DNA of 13,532 nucleotides. It comes from Desulfobacterales bacterium (GTDB lineage Bacteria; Desulfobacterota; Desulfobacteria; Desulfobacterales; C00003106). The translations under genes were made by a program, and so were the position numbers. The stretch covers positions 1 through 13,532 of the forward strand of contig DAOVGD010000099.1 of assembly GCA_030672555.1 (NCBI GenBank). The letters run 5' to 3'. The notes below the pieces were generated by a model. That model made no database searches, had not been told where the DNA came from, and worked only from the letters and a program-made list of their open reading frames with translations. This document shows, piece by piece, positions 5,423 through 11,765 of the stretch (position 1 is its first letter; each line of letters begins with the position of its first letter).

Positions 5423-7840
5423 TCATTCTTTAACTCCCTTTACCGCTTTGGCCAATTTGCCCAATCGATTATGTACCTTTGCAAAAAATGATCCCGGAGT
5501 AAAGGTATTGTCTTTGCGAAGCCTTCCCGCTTTTATTCCTGTGAGGATCTCGATCCCTTCCGATACTGTTTCGATGGCCCATATGTGAAAGTTTCCCTTT
5601 CTTACCGTTGAGACGATCTCCTCGTTCAACATCAGATTCCTGACATTTTGTTTGGGTATAATGACCCCCTGTTTTCCAGTTAGTCCCCGTTCTTTGCATA
5701 TATGGTAAAACCCCTCTACCTTTTGGTTAATTCCACCGACAGAGAGTATCTCACCTTTTTGGCTGACAGCACCAGTAACAGCAATGCTCTGAAAGATAGG
5801 GACGCCGGCCATGGCCGAAAGGAGTGCAAAAAGTTCGGCCGCGGATGCGCTGTCGCCTTCTACAGTATCATAACTCTGCTCAAAACACAGACTGGCCGAA
5901 AGGGTAAGTGGCCGTGTTTGCGCAAAATTTTCCCTTAGATATCCGGTCAGTATCATGACCCCTTTGGTATGAATATCCCCGCTCAGATCAGATTCGCGAT
6001 CAATGTTTACAACACCGTCTTTACCACGAGAGACATTAGCTGTTATCCGGGATGGTTTTCCGAAAGCATAATCACCGATATCGATAATAAAAAGGCCGTT
6101 AATCTCTCCCGGCCGCGCACCGTCGGTCTCTACGCGTAATATCCCCTTTGCGATGAATTCCCGGATTTTATCCTCATAAAGATTTGAGCGTTGGTCTTTC
6201 TCACGAATCGCTTTTTCTATATCTTTCCCTCTAATAAATGAGACTTTTGCCTCAGACGCCCACTGATTAGCCTCTTTCATAATACCTGTCAATTTCCCCA
6301 TGCGGAGTGTAAGCTTTTCCTTGTCTCCTGCAAGCTCCATAGCGTATTCCAGAAGCCTTGACACACCCGCCCTGTCAACGTGGCGTAGTTTTTCTCGTTT
6401 ACAGATATCGCCGATACAGCGAACATATTCTGTAACGTTTTTCGCTGTATTGTCGAGCACCGTATCAAGATGGGCTTTTACCTTAAACATCTTGCGAAAA
6501 TCGGGGTCATAAAAATATAGGAGCTGATATAGGTAAGGTGTCCCCACCAGAATCACTTTTACGTTCAAGGGGATCGGCATCGGCTTTACCGTTGTTGTAG
6601 TGACGAGCCCGAGAAGTTCTACAAAATCTTCAATCTTGATCTCTCTATTTTTTATAGCCCGCTTGAGTGCTTCCCATGAAAGGTCCGGTTTCAGGACATC
6701 AGAGGCCCTCAAAATCAAGTATCCGCCGTTTGCCCGATGGATCGCCCCCGTACGGATCAGGGTAAAATCGGTAAACAGCGTTCCATACCTTGCCTTTCGC
6801 TCAATGCTTCCAAAAAGATTGGTGTAGGTGGGGTTGGTTTCGTAGACAACAGGCGCGCCGCGAAGACCGGCATTGTCGATCAATACGTTTACCTCGTAAC
6901 GCACGAACGAAGGCTCCCGTACCAATTCAACAGGGATTTGCAATATCTCCCCATCGGGTGATTCTACCGGGACATGTTGTGGTTTTTTCTTGAACTCATC
7001 GATAGTTCTGAGAATATCCGCTTTCATCTCGTCTATGTATTCAACCACTTCAGATTGGGTCTTGTACTTTTCCCGACAATCGGATATGCGGCCTTCCACG
7101 ATAAAAAGGGCGACTTCTTTGTCCAGTTTTTTGAGCTCTTCATTAAATCCCCTTTCGAGTCTCAAAAGATCCCGGTTGGCACTGTTTAGTTCAATCTGAA
7201 GAGCGTCACTTTTTGCCCTGAGTCGATCCCTTTGTTTTTCAGATATAGACATCAATGTTTCTTCGGACATCGGCTTTCCGTCTTGAGCAGGGACGACCAC
7301 CATCTCCACTTCATTTATGTTCAGGAGAAATCCTTTTCCCTGGACTATCTTATTTAGTTCGTCGATTCTCTTGCGGCGTTTCTTGCCATAGGCCATGGCA
7401 GCCTTTTCGCGCCTCTTCCGGTAGTCGTCACTGTCAAATACAGCGGGTATCGCGGTCCGTATCGAATGGATGAGTTCGTCTATATCCTTTTTGAAGCTTC
7501 CGGCCTGTCCTGGAAGAAGCCTGAGAGCCTTCGGGTGGTCCGGATCTTTAAAATTGTAAACGTAACACCAGTCAGAGGGCGTCTTGTCCTTCTGTGCTTC
7601 TTTTTCAATGAAAGTACGGGCAAGGTAAGATGTGCCGGTATTCGGAGGGCCGGCTACATAGATATTATAGCCGGAATCTTTCATCTTCATCCCAAAGGTA
7701 ATGGCGCGTATGGCGCGTTCTTGCCCCATGACGCCGTTTTGTATCGGGGGGAGCTTTTCAATTGTGTCGAAGTTGAAATCCTTTGAATTAATGCGCCTTC
7801 GCAGGTTTCTGGCAGCTACCTCAAACGATTTTTTCATCAT
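5423..7840 (-). CDS. LonB-like ATP-dependent protease (AAA_32/Lon S16 family)
   Basis: This 805-residue protein has an N-terminal ATPase-like region, a long helical insertion, and a C-terminal Lon (S16) protease domain. The P-loop reads G64-P-P-N-T-G-T-S71, so the usual Lys is Thr70; relatives in this family often carry Arg there. A charged, coiled-coil-like insertion spans about 140-285. GYLILRASDVL (373-383) occupies the Walker B position. The protease dyad is intact: Ser664 in EGDSAS and Lys707 in GGINQK, 43 residues apart as in E. coli Lon (S679/K722). It degrades proteins in the cytoplasm and may be weak in ATP use. GAGG lies two bases before the first ATG and five before the second (7837), so the second Met may be the true start. 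It is convergent with nadK. Confidence 0.92.
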   Translation of the reverse strand: MMKKSFEVAARNLRRRINSKDFNFDTIEKLPPIQNGVMGQERAIRAITFGMKMKDSGYNIYVAGPPNTGTSYLARTFIEKEAQKDKTPSDWCYVYNFKDPDHPKALRLLPGQAGSFKKDIDELIHSIRTAIPAVFDSDDYRKRREKAAMAYGKKRRKRIDELNKIVQGKGFLLNINEVEMVVVPAQDGKPMSEETLMSISEKQRDRLRAKSDALQIELNSANRDLLRLERGFNEELKKLDKEVALFIVEGRISDCREKYKTQSEVVEYIDEMKADILRTIDEFKKKPQHVPVESPDGEILQIPVELVREPSFVRYEVNVLIDNAGLRGAPVVYETNPTYTNLFGSIERKARYGTLFTDFTLIRTGAIHRANGGYLILRASDVLKPDLSWEALKRAIKNREIKIEDFVELLGLVTTTTVKPMPIPLNVKVILVGTPYLYQLLYFYDPDFRKMFKVKAHLDTVLDNTAKNVTEYVRCIGDICKREKLRHVDRAGVSRLLEYAMELAGDKEKLTLRMGKLTGIMKEANQWASEAKVSFIRGKDIEKAIREKDQRSNLYEDKIREFIAKGILRVETDGARPGEINGLFIIDIGDYAFGKPSRITANVSRGKDGVVNIDRESDLSGDIHTKGVMILTGYLRENFAQTRPLTLSASLCFEQSYDTVEGDSASAAELFALLSAMAGVPIFQSIAVTGAVSQKGEILSVGGINQKVEGFYHICKERGLTGKQGVIIPKQNVRNLMLNEEIVSTVRKGNFHIWAIETVSEGIEILTGIKAGRLRKDNTFTPGSFFAKVHNRLGKLAKAVKGVKE

Positions 7841-7891
7841 ATCCTCGCCTACTTAGACCTTTCAAGACGATGTTTTGGAATAGGGAAGTTA

Positions 7892-7915
7892 TGATGACTT
7901 TTTACGAAGTCATCA
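7892..7915. repeat. Dispersed palindrome, copy 1
   Basis: TGATGACTT (7892-7900) and AAGTCATCA (7907-7915) form a perfect 9-bp stem around TTTACG. Related palindromes with GACTT/AAGTC arms occur at 10480-10497 and 11736-11757. Copies 1 and 3 share the ACTTTT(T)ACGAAGTC core. Confidence 0.7.
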
Positions 7916-8040
7916 AGCTATAAGCTCCGAACTGAATCTTTTTTGAAAGTCTATGTTCTGTACTGTAGTTGCAAGTAACATATCAGCTTATTAAATTAAT
8001 TCATAGGATGTCAAAACCTTTTTAAGCCCTCATTTTATCT

Positions 8041-8070
8041 TTGACAATGAGTTTCGTGCTATTATATACT
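8041..8070 (+). promoter_or_regulatory. Candidate sigma70 promoter upstream of the usp operon
   Basis: TTGACA (8041-8046, perfect -35) is followed after 18 bases by TATACT (8065-8070, 5/6 to the -10 consensus). A transcript would start near 8077. If it reaches the usp gene at 8402 it would carry a leader of about 325 bases holding three or four hairpins. It could instead make a short separate RNA. Confidence 0.5.
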
Positions 8071-8090
8071 TTTTAATAAGTAGCTTGGCA

Positions 8091-8122
8091 CATTTTCATT
8101 CCACCTGCGGCGGTTGAAAATG
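8091..8122. repeat. Inverted repeat just after the 8041 promoter
   Basis: CATTTTCA (8091-8098) and TGAAAATG (8115-8122) are perfectly complementary. An inner CCACC/GGCGG pairing has one mismatch around TGC. The structure lies about 15 bases after the expected transcription start. Confidence 0.5.
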
Positions 8123-8243
8123 CGCTGCAGAGCATGGCTTAGCAAGTTTTAAGACCTACCAGCAAGACTAACATATGAACCACGATTATCTATAATGCTG
8201 TCCGAAGCACAAAATTTTATTCAATCTCTATTAGGGTCTGATT

Positions 8244-8282
8244 CCCCGCAGCTTGCTGCGTCATTCCCGCGAAGGCGGGAAT
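8244..8282. repeat. Adjacent palindromic repeats (GCAGCTTGCTGC and ATTCCCGC types)
   Basis: CCCCGCAG-CTTG-CTGCG (8244-8260) is cut short relative to the full copy at 8329-8348. It is followed two bases on by ATTCCCGC-GAAG-GCGGGAAT (8263-8282), a perfect 8-bp stem. Palindromes of the ATTCCCGC kind are common interspersed repeats in proteobacterial genomes. Confidence 0.6.
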
Positions 8283-8328
8283 CTACAGGAATAGACTCCT
8301 GCTTTTTCAGAAGTGACATTAATTGATG

Positions 8329-8348
8329 CCCCGCAGCTTGCTGCGGGG
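8329..8348. repeat. Full palindrome CCCCGCAG/CTGCGGGG
   Basis: A perfect 8-bp stem with a CTTG loop, about 54 bases before the usp start codon. It repeats 17 bases of the partial copy at 8244. Its right arm is followed by GAGG, but the real ribosome site of usp is further downstream. Confidence 0.65.
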
Positions 8349-8401
8349 AGGTTCATTGTTAAGGGTATTTGACACTACTTTCCCAGGTGAGGGGATCAGA
8401 G

Positions 8402-8821
8402 ATGAAGAGAATAATTGTAGGAGATGACGGATCTGAATTTGCACGCAAGGCGCTTGAGAAGGCTATAGAATTTGCGAAGAAAGAGGATATGGAAGTGGTA
8501 GTAGTATACGCAATCGAAGAATTCTGTCCCATAGGGGTTACAGAGCTTGATTGTAATGTGGTAAAGGAAATTCAGATGAAGGAAGCAAAGAATATTATTG
8601 ACCGTGCTCTAAAAAGGATAAAAGATGCTGGTGTGAGTGGGAGAGATGTAATTAAAGTGGGCAGACCCTCGGATGTGATTATTGAAGCGGCAAAGAAAGA
8701 GAATGCTGAGATGATAGTAGTGGCATCTCATGGAAAACACGGAATTAAAAGAATGGCTCTTGGAAGTGTAACGGCAAGGGTGGTAGAATATTCGCCAATT
8801 CCTGTCTTCGTCATGAAATGA
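8402..8821 (+). CDS. Universal stress protein (UspA family), first copy
   Basis: This is a 139-residue single-domain Usp with the alternating beta/alpha pattern: KRIIVGDDGSEFARKALEKAIEFA (2-25), VVVVYAI (32-38), and a C-terminal nucleotide-binding loop VVASHGKHGIKRMALGS (106-122) ending SPIPVFVMK. The loop fits G-2x-G-9x-G(S/T) except that the first Gly is Ala108, so ATP binding is possible but not certain. The start at 8402 is chosen because GAGGGG lies seven bases upstream and the domain begins at once. An in-frame TTG at 8369 would add 11 unlikely residues. It is the first gene of the Usp-small protein-YeiH-Usp cassette, 37 bases before the small protein. Usp proteins next to transporters can act as nucleotide-sensing regulators of transport (TeaD of the TeaABC TRAP transporter is the known case); that role is inferred here. 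Confidence 0.88.
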   Translation: MKRIIVGDDGSEFARKALEKAIEFAKKEDMEVVVVYAIEEFCPIGVTELDCNVVKEIQMKEAKNIIDRALKRIKDAGVSGRDVIKVGRPSDVIIEAAKKENAEMIVVASHGKHGIKRMALGSVTARVVEYSPIPVFVMK

Positions 8822-8858
8822 TGATTTCGCATCTTTAAACGTATACAGGAGGTCTAAG

Positions 8859-9005
8859 ATGGAAGAGTTTGAAGAAAAGGCAAAAAAAACATTTTCGGAT
8901 GAGAGGAAGGAAGATATCTGGGTCCTCATTATATCTGCTATCACCGTGATTTTGGGTTTGACCGGAATTATAACAAAGAACACATTTCCATCGCTATTTT
9001 TTTAA
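8859..9005 (+). CDS. 48-residue single-span membrane protein linked to the YeiH-type exporter
   Basis: An unlabelled small gene with a strong ribosome site (AGGAGG, six bases before ATG 8859) and a TAA at 9003-9005. The 48 residues comprise a charged N-terminus (MEEFEEKAKKTFSDERK, residues 1-17), EDIW, then one hydrophobic helix (about 21-38) and a short tail ending in FF. Its stop is joined to the GGAGGGG ribosome site of the exporter, which starts 16 bases later, so the two are probably coupled in translation. The E-D-x-W-then-helix layout resembles the extreme N-terminus of many full-length YeiH-type proteins. It could be a detached first helix of the exporter or a small accessory subunit. 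No known family is assigned. Confidence 0.75.
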   Translation: MEEFEEKAKKTFSDERKEDIWVLIISAITVILGLTGIITKNTFPSLFF

Positions 9006-9021
9006 GGAGGGGGGTGAATAG

Positions 9022-10479
9022 ATGTCAGCAACATCACAAGGGGGGTTCGCAAAATCGATTCCAGGTTTAATCCTGTGTATGGTCTTAGGTTGGTTAGCCC
9101 TTCAATGGGATTATTCTGTGCGCGGGTGGCAAAAAGATTTTAAAGAGTGTCAAAAAATTGTGAAGACAAGCGCAGAGGGAGTTGGCAGTACAGCGCCGGT
9201 TGAGGAACCTTTGCCTGAGGAAGCACTGCCTAAGGAGCCTTTGCCTGAGGAAGCACTGCCTGAGGAAGCCCTGCCTGAGGAAGCTCTGCCTGCGGAAGCT
9301 TTGCCTGCGGAAGCTTTGCCTAAGGAGCCTCTGTCTGAGGAAACTCTGTCTCCATTTGATGCATACAAGGCAAAACATGCGGAAAAATATAAGGAGCAAT
9401 TGGCCCTCTATGAGCAAGGCGTGTTAAAGAAGAAGCCGAAGAAACCCCATATTCTGAAACAAGATGTTTACGAATCACTGATAGCGACCAATGAAATTCC
9501 TTTCAAATTCAAATTTGGCGTAAAGATGATCCAGTTCCAGCTCACGTACGTAGCTGTTCTCCTTCTGGGTGGAATGCTTATAAGAAATACAATCGGCATC
9601 CCGGATATCTTTAAACCCGGCACTGTGCTTGCCAGACCTATCATTAAGCCGGGTATTGTCTTGCTTGGCGGCTATTATGTATGGTCAAATTTGTTTAAGG
9701 TGGGCCTGGTCGCTCTTCTACTCGTGATAATATTTATTTTCGGCACCGTAGTTCTTGTCTCTTTCTTAGGGAGAAAGCTGAAACAAGACGAGGGGTTGAT
9801 CGGCGTAATGGCCGCCGGCACGGGGGTCTGTGGCGTTTCGGCCGCGGTGGCAGTGGCTCCGATCGTGAAGGCAAAACCGAGGGATTTCTTTTATGCTGTT
9901 GGGACTTTACTCCTCTTTGGCACGTTGGCTCTCTTTACTTTTCCGTACATAGGGAAGGCCCTTGGCATGTCTGAGCCTGTTTTTGGCGCCTGGGTTGGGA
10001 CATCCATTCTGAATACCGCCCAGCTTGTTGCTGCCGCCTCATGGTACGGGCATGATTCATTGTTGACCGCAAACATAATTAACATTGTCAGGGTTGGGTT
10101 TATCCCGATTGTTGTCCTTTATTGTATATGGTTTTATTTAGTCAAAGGGGCATCTGCAGAAGGACGGGAAGAGAAAATGAATGCATGGCAAGTCATTATA
10201 GATAAATTCCCTTTATTTATCCTTGGATTCTTTGCCATGGTAACCTTAAATGAATTTGGGGTCTTTACAAAAGATCACCAGTACATATTTGGAAAACAAT
10301 TCTTAAAGATATTTTTTGCCATAGGTTTTGCAGGGGTTGGTTTGAATATAGCGTTTGATGATTTAAAGAAAGCGGGCGGCAAAGCCTTTGTTATCGGCTT
10401 TTTTGCCGCGAGTTTCAAGGCTATACTCTCAGCTATTATAGTGATACTCCTTGGGACGGCTGTATTCCAGGTTCAATGA
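9022..10479 (+). CDS. YeiH-type putative sulfate/anion exporter with repeat-bearing loop
   Basis: This 485-residue membrane protein belongs to the YeiH/PF03601 'putative sulfate exporter' family, whose substrates are mostly unproven. Signature segments are GTGVCGVSAAVAVAPIVKAK (266-285) and GAWVGTSILNTAQLVAA (322-338). Roughly ten to eleven hydrophobic helices occur: one near 12-30, the rest from 170 to the end. Typical members are nearer 340 residues. The excess is a soluble stretch of about 135 residues after helix 1. It includes ten five-residue repeats (61-110, units such as EEALP, KEPLP, AEALP) and then a Lys-rich segment. Transmembrane orientation is not settled, so the loop's side of the membrane is unknown. 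The ATG at 9022 follows GGAGGGG and lies 16 bases after the small-protein stop. A stress-protein gene stands on each side. Confidence 0.85.
   Translation: MSATSQGGFAKSIPGLILCMVLGWLALQWDYSVRGWQKDFKECQKIVKTSAEGVGSTAPVEEPLPEEALPKEPLPEEALPEEALPEEALPAEALPAEALPKEPLSEETLSPFDAYKAKHAEKYKEQLALYEQGVLKKKPKKPHILKQDVYESLIATNEIPFKFKFGVKMIQFQLTYVAVLLLGGMLIRNTIGIPDIFKPGTVLARPIIKPGIVLLGGYYVWSNLFKVGLVALLLVIIFIFGTVVLVSFLGRKLKQDEGLIGVMAAGTGVCGVSAAVAVAPIVKAKPRDFFYAVGTLLLFGTLALFTFPYIGKALGMSEPVFGAWVGTSILNTAQLVAAASWYGHDSLLTANIINIVRVGFIPIVVLYCIWFYLVKGASAEGREEKMNAWQVIIDKFPLFILGFFAMVTLNEFGVFTKDHQYIFGKQFLKIFFAIGFAGVGLNIAFDDLKKAGGKAFVIGFFAASFKAILSAIIVILLGTAVFQVQ
9202..9351 (+). repeat. Ten 15-bp in-frame tandem repeats inside the exporter gene
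   Basis: Ten units of 15 bases encode five-residue blocks: EEPLP, EEALP, KEPLP, three further EEALP, AEALP twice, KEPLS and EETLS. Wobble and first-position changes separate most neighbours, but two units (GCGGAAGCTTTGCCT) are identical. Because 15 is a multiple of three, gain or loss of units keeps the frame. The opposite strand also stays open here, giving Arg/Gln-rich artefactual frames. Confidence 0.9.
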
Positions 10480-10497
10480 TGACTTCTTATGAAGTCA
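10480..10497. repeat. Dispersed palindrome, copy 2
   Basis: TGACTTC (10480-10486) and GAAGTCA (10491-10497) form a perfect 7-bp stem around TTAT, one base after the exporter stop codon. It lies within the operon, before the second usp gene, so it may be an mRNA-stability hairpin, not an end of transcription. No T-run follows. Confidence 0.6.
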
Positions 10498-10514
10498 AGA
10501 GAAGATGATTGATA

Positions 10515-10964
10515 ATGAAGATACGGAAAATACTGCTCTGTACCGATGGTGAGGAGCAAACCGCAAAGGCCGAAGACTTTGCCGTGGGTATAGCAAGAAG
10601 TACGGGAGCTATCATATGTTCGCTTTATGTTATAAATCCGTTCTTAAAAAAATTTGCCACGGAGATATATGCTGTTGGGAGAGATGAATACCGTGATTAC
10701 ATAGACAAAACCTTACATGAGGAAGGTAATAAGGCATTAAAGGAATTTGGTGACAAGGCCTGTGACCAAAAGGTTAAAGTAATCAAAAAGATGCGGTACG
10801 GCAGTCCTGAAGAAGAGATTTTACAGGAAATGGAAGATGAGGGTTACGATCTGGTTGTCATTGGCTCCAGGCTGCTTGCCGATTGGAGATCGCGTTTTGA
10901 ATCGTATAACCTACCGGAAAAAGTGTTCAAGAAGGCTGGACGCAGTGTTGTCTTTGTTAGGTAG
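10515..10964 (+). CDS. Universal stress protein (UspA family), divergent second copy
   Basis: This 149-residue Usp-fold protein opens with MKIRKILLCTDGEEQTAKAEDFAVGIA and has ICSLYVI on the second strand and YDLVVIGSR on the late strand. After that strand the usual G-2x-G-9x-GS nucleotide loop is absent (RLLADWRSRFESYNLPEKVF), so ATP binding is unlikely by the normal mode. The C-terminal VVFVR is typical. The ATG at 10515 is chosen because the fold begins there; a TTG at 10509 is less likely. Its ribosome site is weak (AAGATG-like), suggesting dependence on the exporter mRNA. It lies 35 bases after the exporter stop and shares its strand. Its stop codon is also the first three bases of a 137-bp palindromic element. 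Its pairing with an ATP-loop Usp suggests a sensing/partner division, which is an inference. Confidence 0.83.
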   Translation: MKIRKILLCTDGEEQTAKAEDFAVGIARSTGAIICSLYVINPFLKKFATEIYAVGRDEYRDYIDKTLHEEGNKALKEFGDKACDQKVKVIKKMRYGSPEEEILQEMEDEGYDLVVIGSRLLADWRSRFESYNLPEKVFKKAGRSVVFVR

Positions 10965-11098
10965 TGTCTGAACGAAAACTATCAAAAATGTCATTTCGAG
11001 TGTAGCGAGAAATCTTTTATCTCATGAAAAATACTTAAACTTTTGGATTTCTCCCTTCGGTCGAAATGACAAAAAGAGGGGTTTTCGTTCAGGCACTA
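10962..11098. mobile_element. 137-bp palindromic MITE-like element
   Basis: Outer arms TAGTGTCTGAACGAAAAC (10962-10979) and GTTTTCGTTCAGGCACTA (11081-11098) are complementary at 17 of 18 positions. Inside them TGTCATTTCGA (10989-10999) pairs with TCGAAATGACA (11061-11071), and GAGAAATC (11007-11014) with GATTTCTC (11046-11053). No gene lies within. The left edge overlaps the TAG of the second usp gene. A target-site duplication is not evident. Non-autonomous transposon relic is the best reading; a repeat-type terminator is the alternative. Confidence 0.65.
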
Positions 11099-11129
11099 TG
11101 TAGGCTGAATTGGCTCATGGCTCTCATAG

Positions 11130-11717
11130 ACGAAGCGAAAACATATCATTAACATATCTGCTGACATAGAAATACCCTTTCCACAAAAAAATATATCTCC
11201 TTTTTTTTATGGGCTTGAAACGTGGTTCAGGCTGAACCCGCAATGGGCGGTCTTATCCATAGAAGGCACTCAGCATATAAAGAAGGGTAGCCGGTTCTCG
11301 CTTAAGGTGAGATATGATCGCACCGAAGAAGTGGTCGACTATGACGGTATTGTTGAGGAATTTATAGACGGCAAGGTCTTGGCCGTTTGCTTGAATGCCG
11401 AGCATCCGAGACATATTAAAGTATGTCTCAGCGATAAAGGAGATACATCTCTCCTGCGACAAGAGGAAATTGTAGAAAATGAACTATCGCAAACAGAGGG
11501 CGGAGAGCTTAATGCCTGGCTTAAGAGCGTGGCCTGGTACCTCGCACTGCAGAATAAGAACACCACATGGAGTAAGCTCTGGAAGTTCTTTATGGACAGG
11601 GTCTGGCTCAAGATGAGCCCCTCAGGCAGGAGGATAGTCCTCCTTGTCGTCATAGCTGAAGCCGCCGGCTTTATATTTTTCTTATTATTCCTTATCGTAT
11701 ATTATGCTGGATTTTGA
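11130..11717 (+). CDS. Tail-anchored SRPBCC-like protein, start unresolved
   Basis: The frame is open from 11130 to the TGA at 11715-11717 (195 codons). The first ordinary start codon in it is GTG 11307, but the sequence upstream already looks coding (SPFFYGLETWFRLNPQW, then KKGSRFSLKVRYDR). No ATG lies in frame above it. An ATG at 11117 in the neighbouring frame reads MALIDEAKTYH and stops; skipping one base near 11147 would join it to INISADIEIP. Either a rare start codon (ATT or CTG 11232) or a frameshift is possible. The body (KVRYDRTEEVVDYDGIVEEF, HIKVCLSDKGDTSLLRQEE, LNAWLKSVAWYLAL) fits an SRPBCC/START-like fold by feel, without confirmed motifs. About 24 hydrophobic residues end the protein and would anchor it in the membrane. 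Confidence 0.55.
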   Translation, partial: TKRKHIINISADIEIPFPQKNISPFFYGLETWFRLNPQWAVLSIEGTQHIKKGSRFSLKVRYDRTEEVVDYDGIVEEFIDGKVLAVCLNAEHPRHIKVCLSDKGDTSLLRQEEIVENELSQTEGGELNAWLKSVAWYLALQNKNTTWSKLWKFFMDRVWLKMSPSGRRIVLLVVIAEAAGFIFFLLFLIVYYAGF

Positions 11718-11735
11718 TTCTTGTTTCGCAGGTTC

Positions 11736-11757
11736 GACCGACTTTTACGAAGTCGTC
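11736..11757. repeat. Dispersed palindrome, copy 3
   Basis: GAC plus GACTT (11736-11738, 11740-11744) pairs with AAGTC plus GTC (11750-11757), with one unpaired C at 11739 and a TTACG loop. It lies in the 48-base gap between the convergent SRPBCC-like and cfa genes, where a two-way terminator would be expected. Confidence 0.55.
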
Positions 11758-11765
11758 AAAATGGT

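Larger units (their letters stand above)
7841..8401. other. 561-bp repeat-rich intergenic region with candidate promoters
   Basis: No convincing gene was seen. It separates the divergent protease and stress-protein genes. It holds a 9-bp-stem palindrome (7892-7915), a candidate minus-strand -35 box (TTGACA at 8014-8009) for the protease, a strong plus-strand promoter pattern (8041-8070), an inverted repeat (8091-8122), and two copies of a GCAGCTTGCTGC palindrome with a second palindrome beside the first (8244-8282, 8329-8348). Confidence 0.6.

Noticed and set aside
5242..5433. Open frame of 63 codons after nadK
   Set aside because: Its sequence (repeated FRILDFGF-like residues) is just the translation of the GGATTTT arrays, and its ends lie in the neighbouring genes.
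8369..8401. N-terminal extension of the first usp from TTG 8369, or promoter from the TTGACA at the same place
   Set aside because: The extension lacks conserved residues and a ribosome site, and no -10 box exists at the right distance because the usp ribosome site occupies that position.
9094..9427. Several Arg/Gln/Leu/Cys-rich open frames over the exporter repeat
   Set aside because: A 15-bp repeat keeps all frames periodic and open; only the plus-strand frame continues into a recognised transporter.
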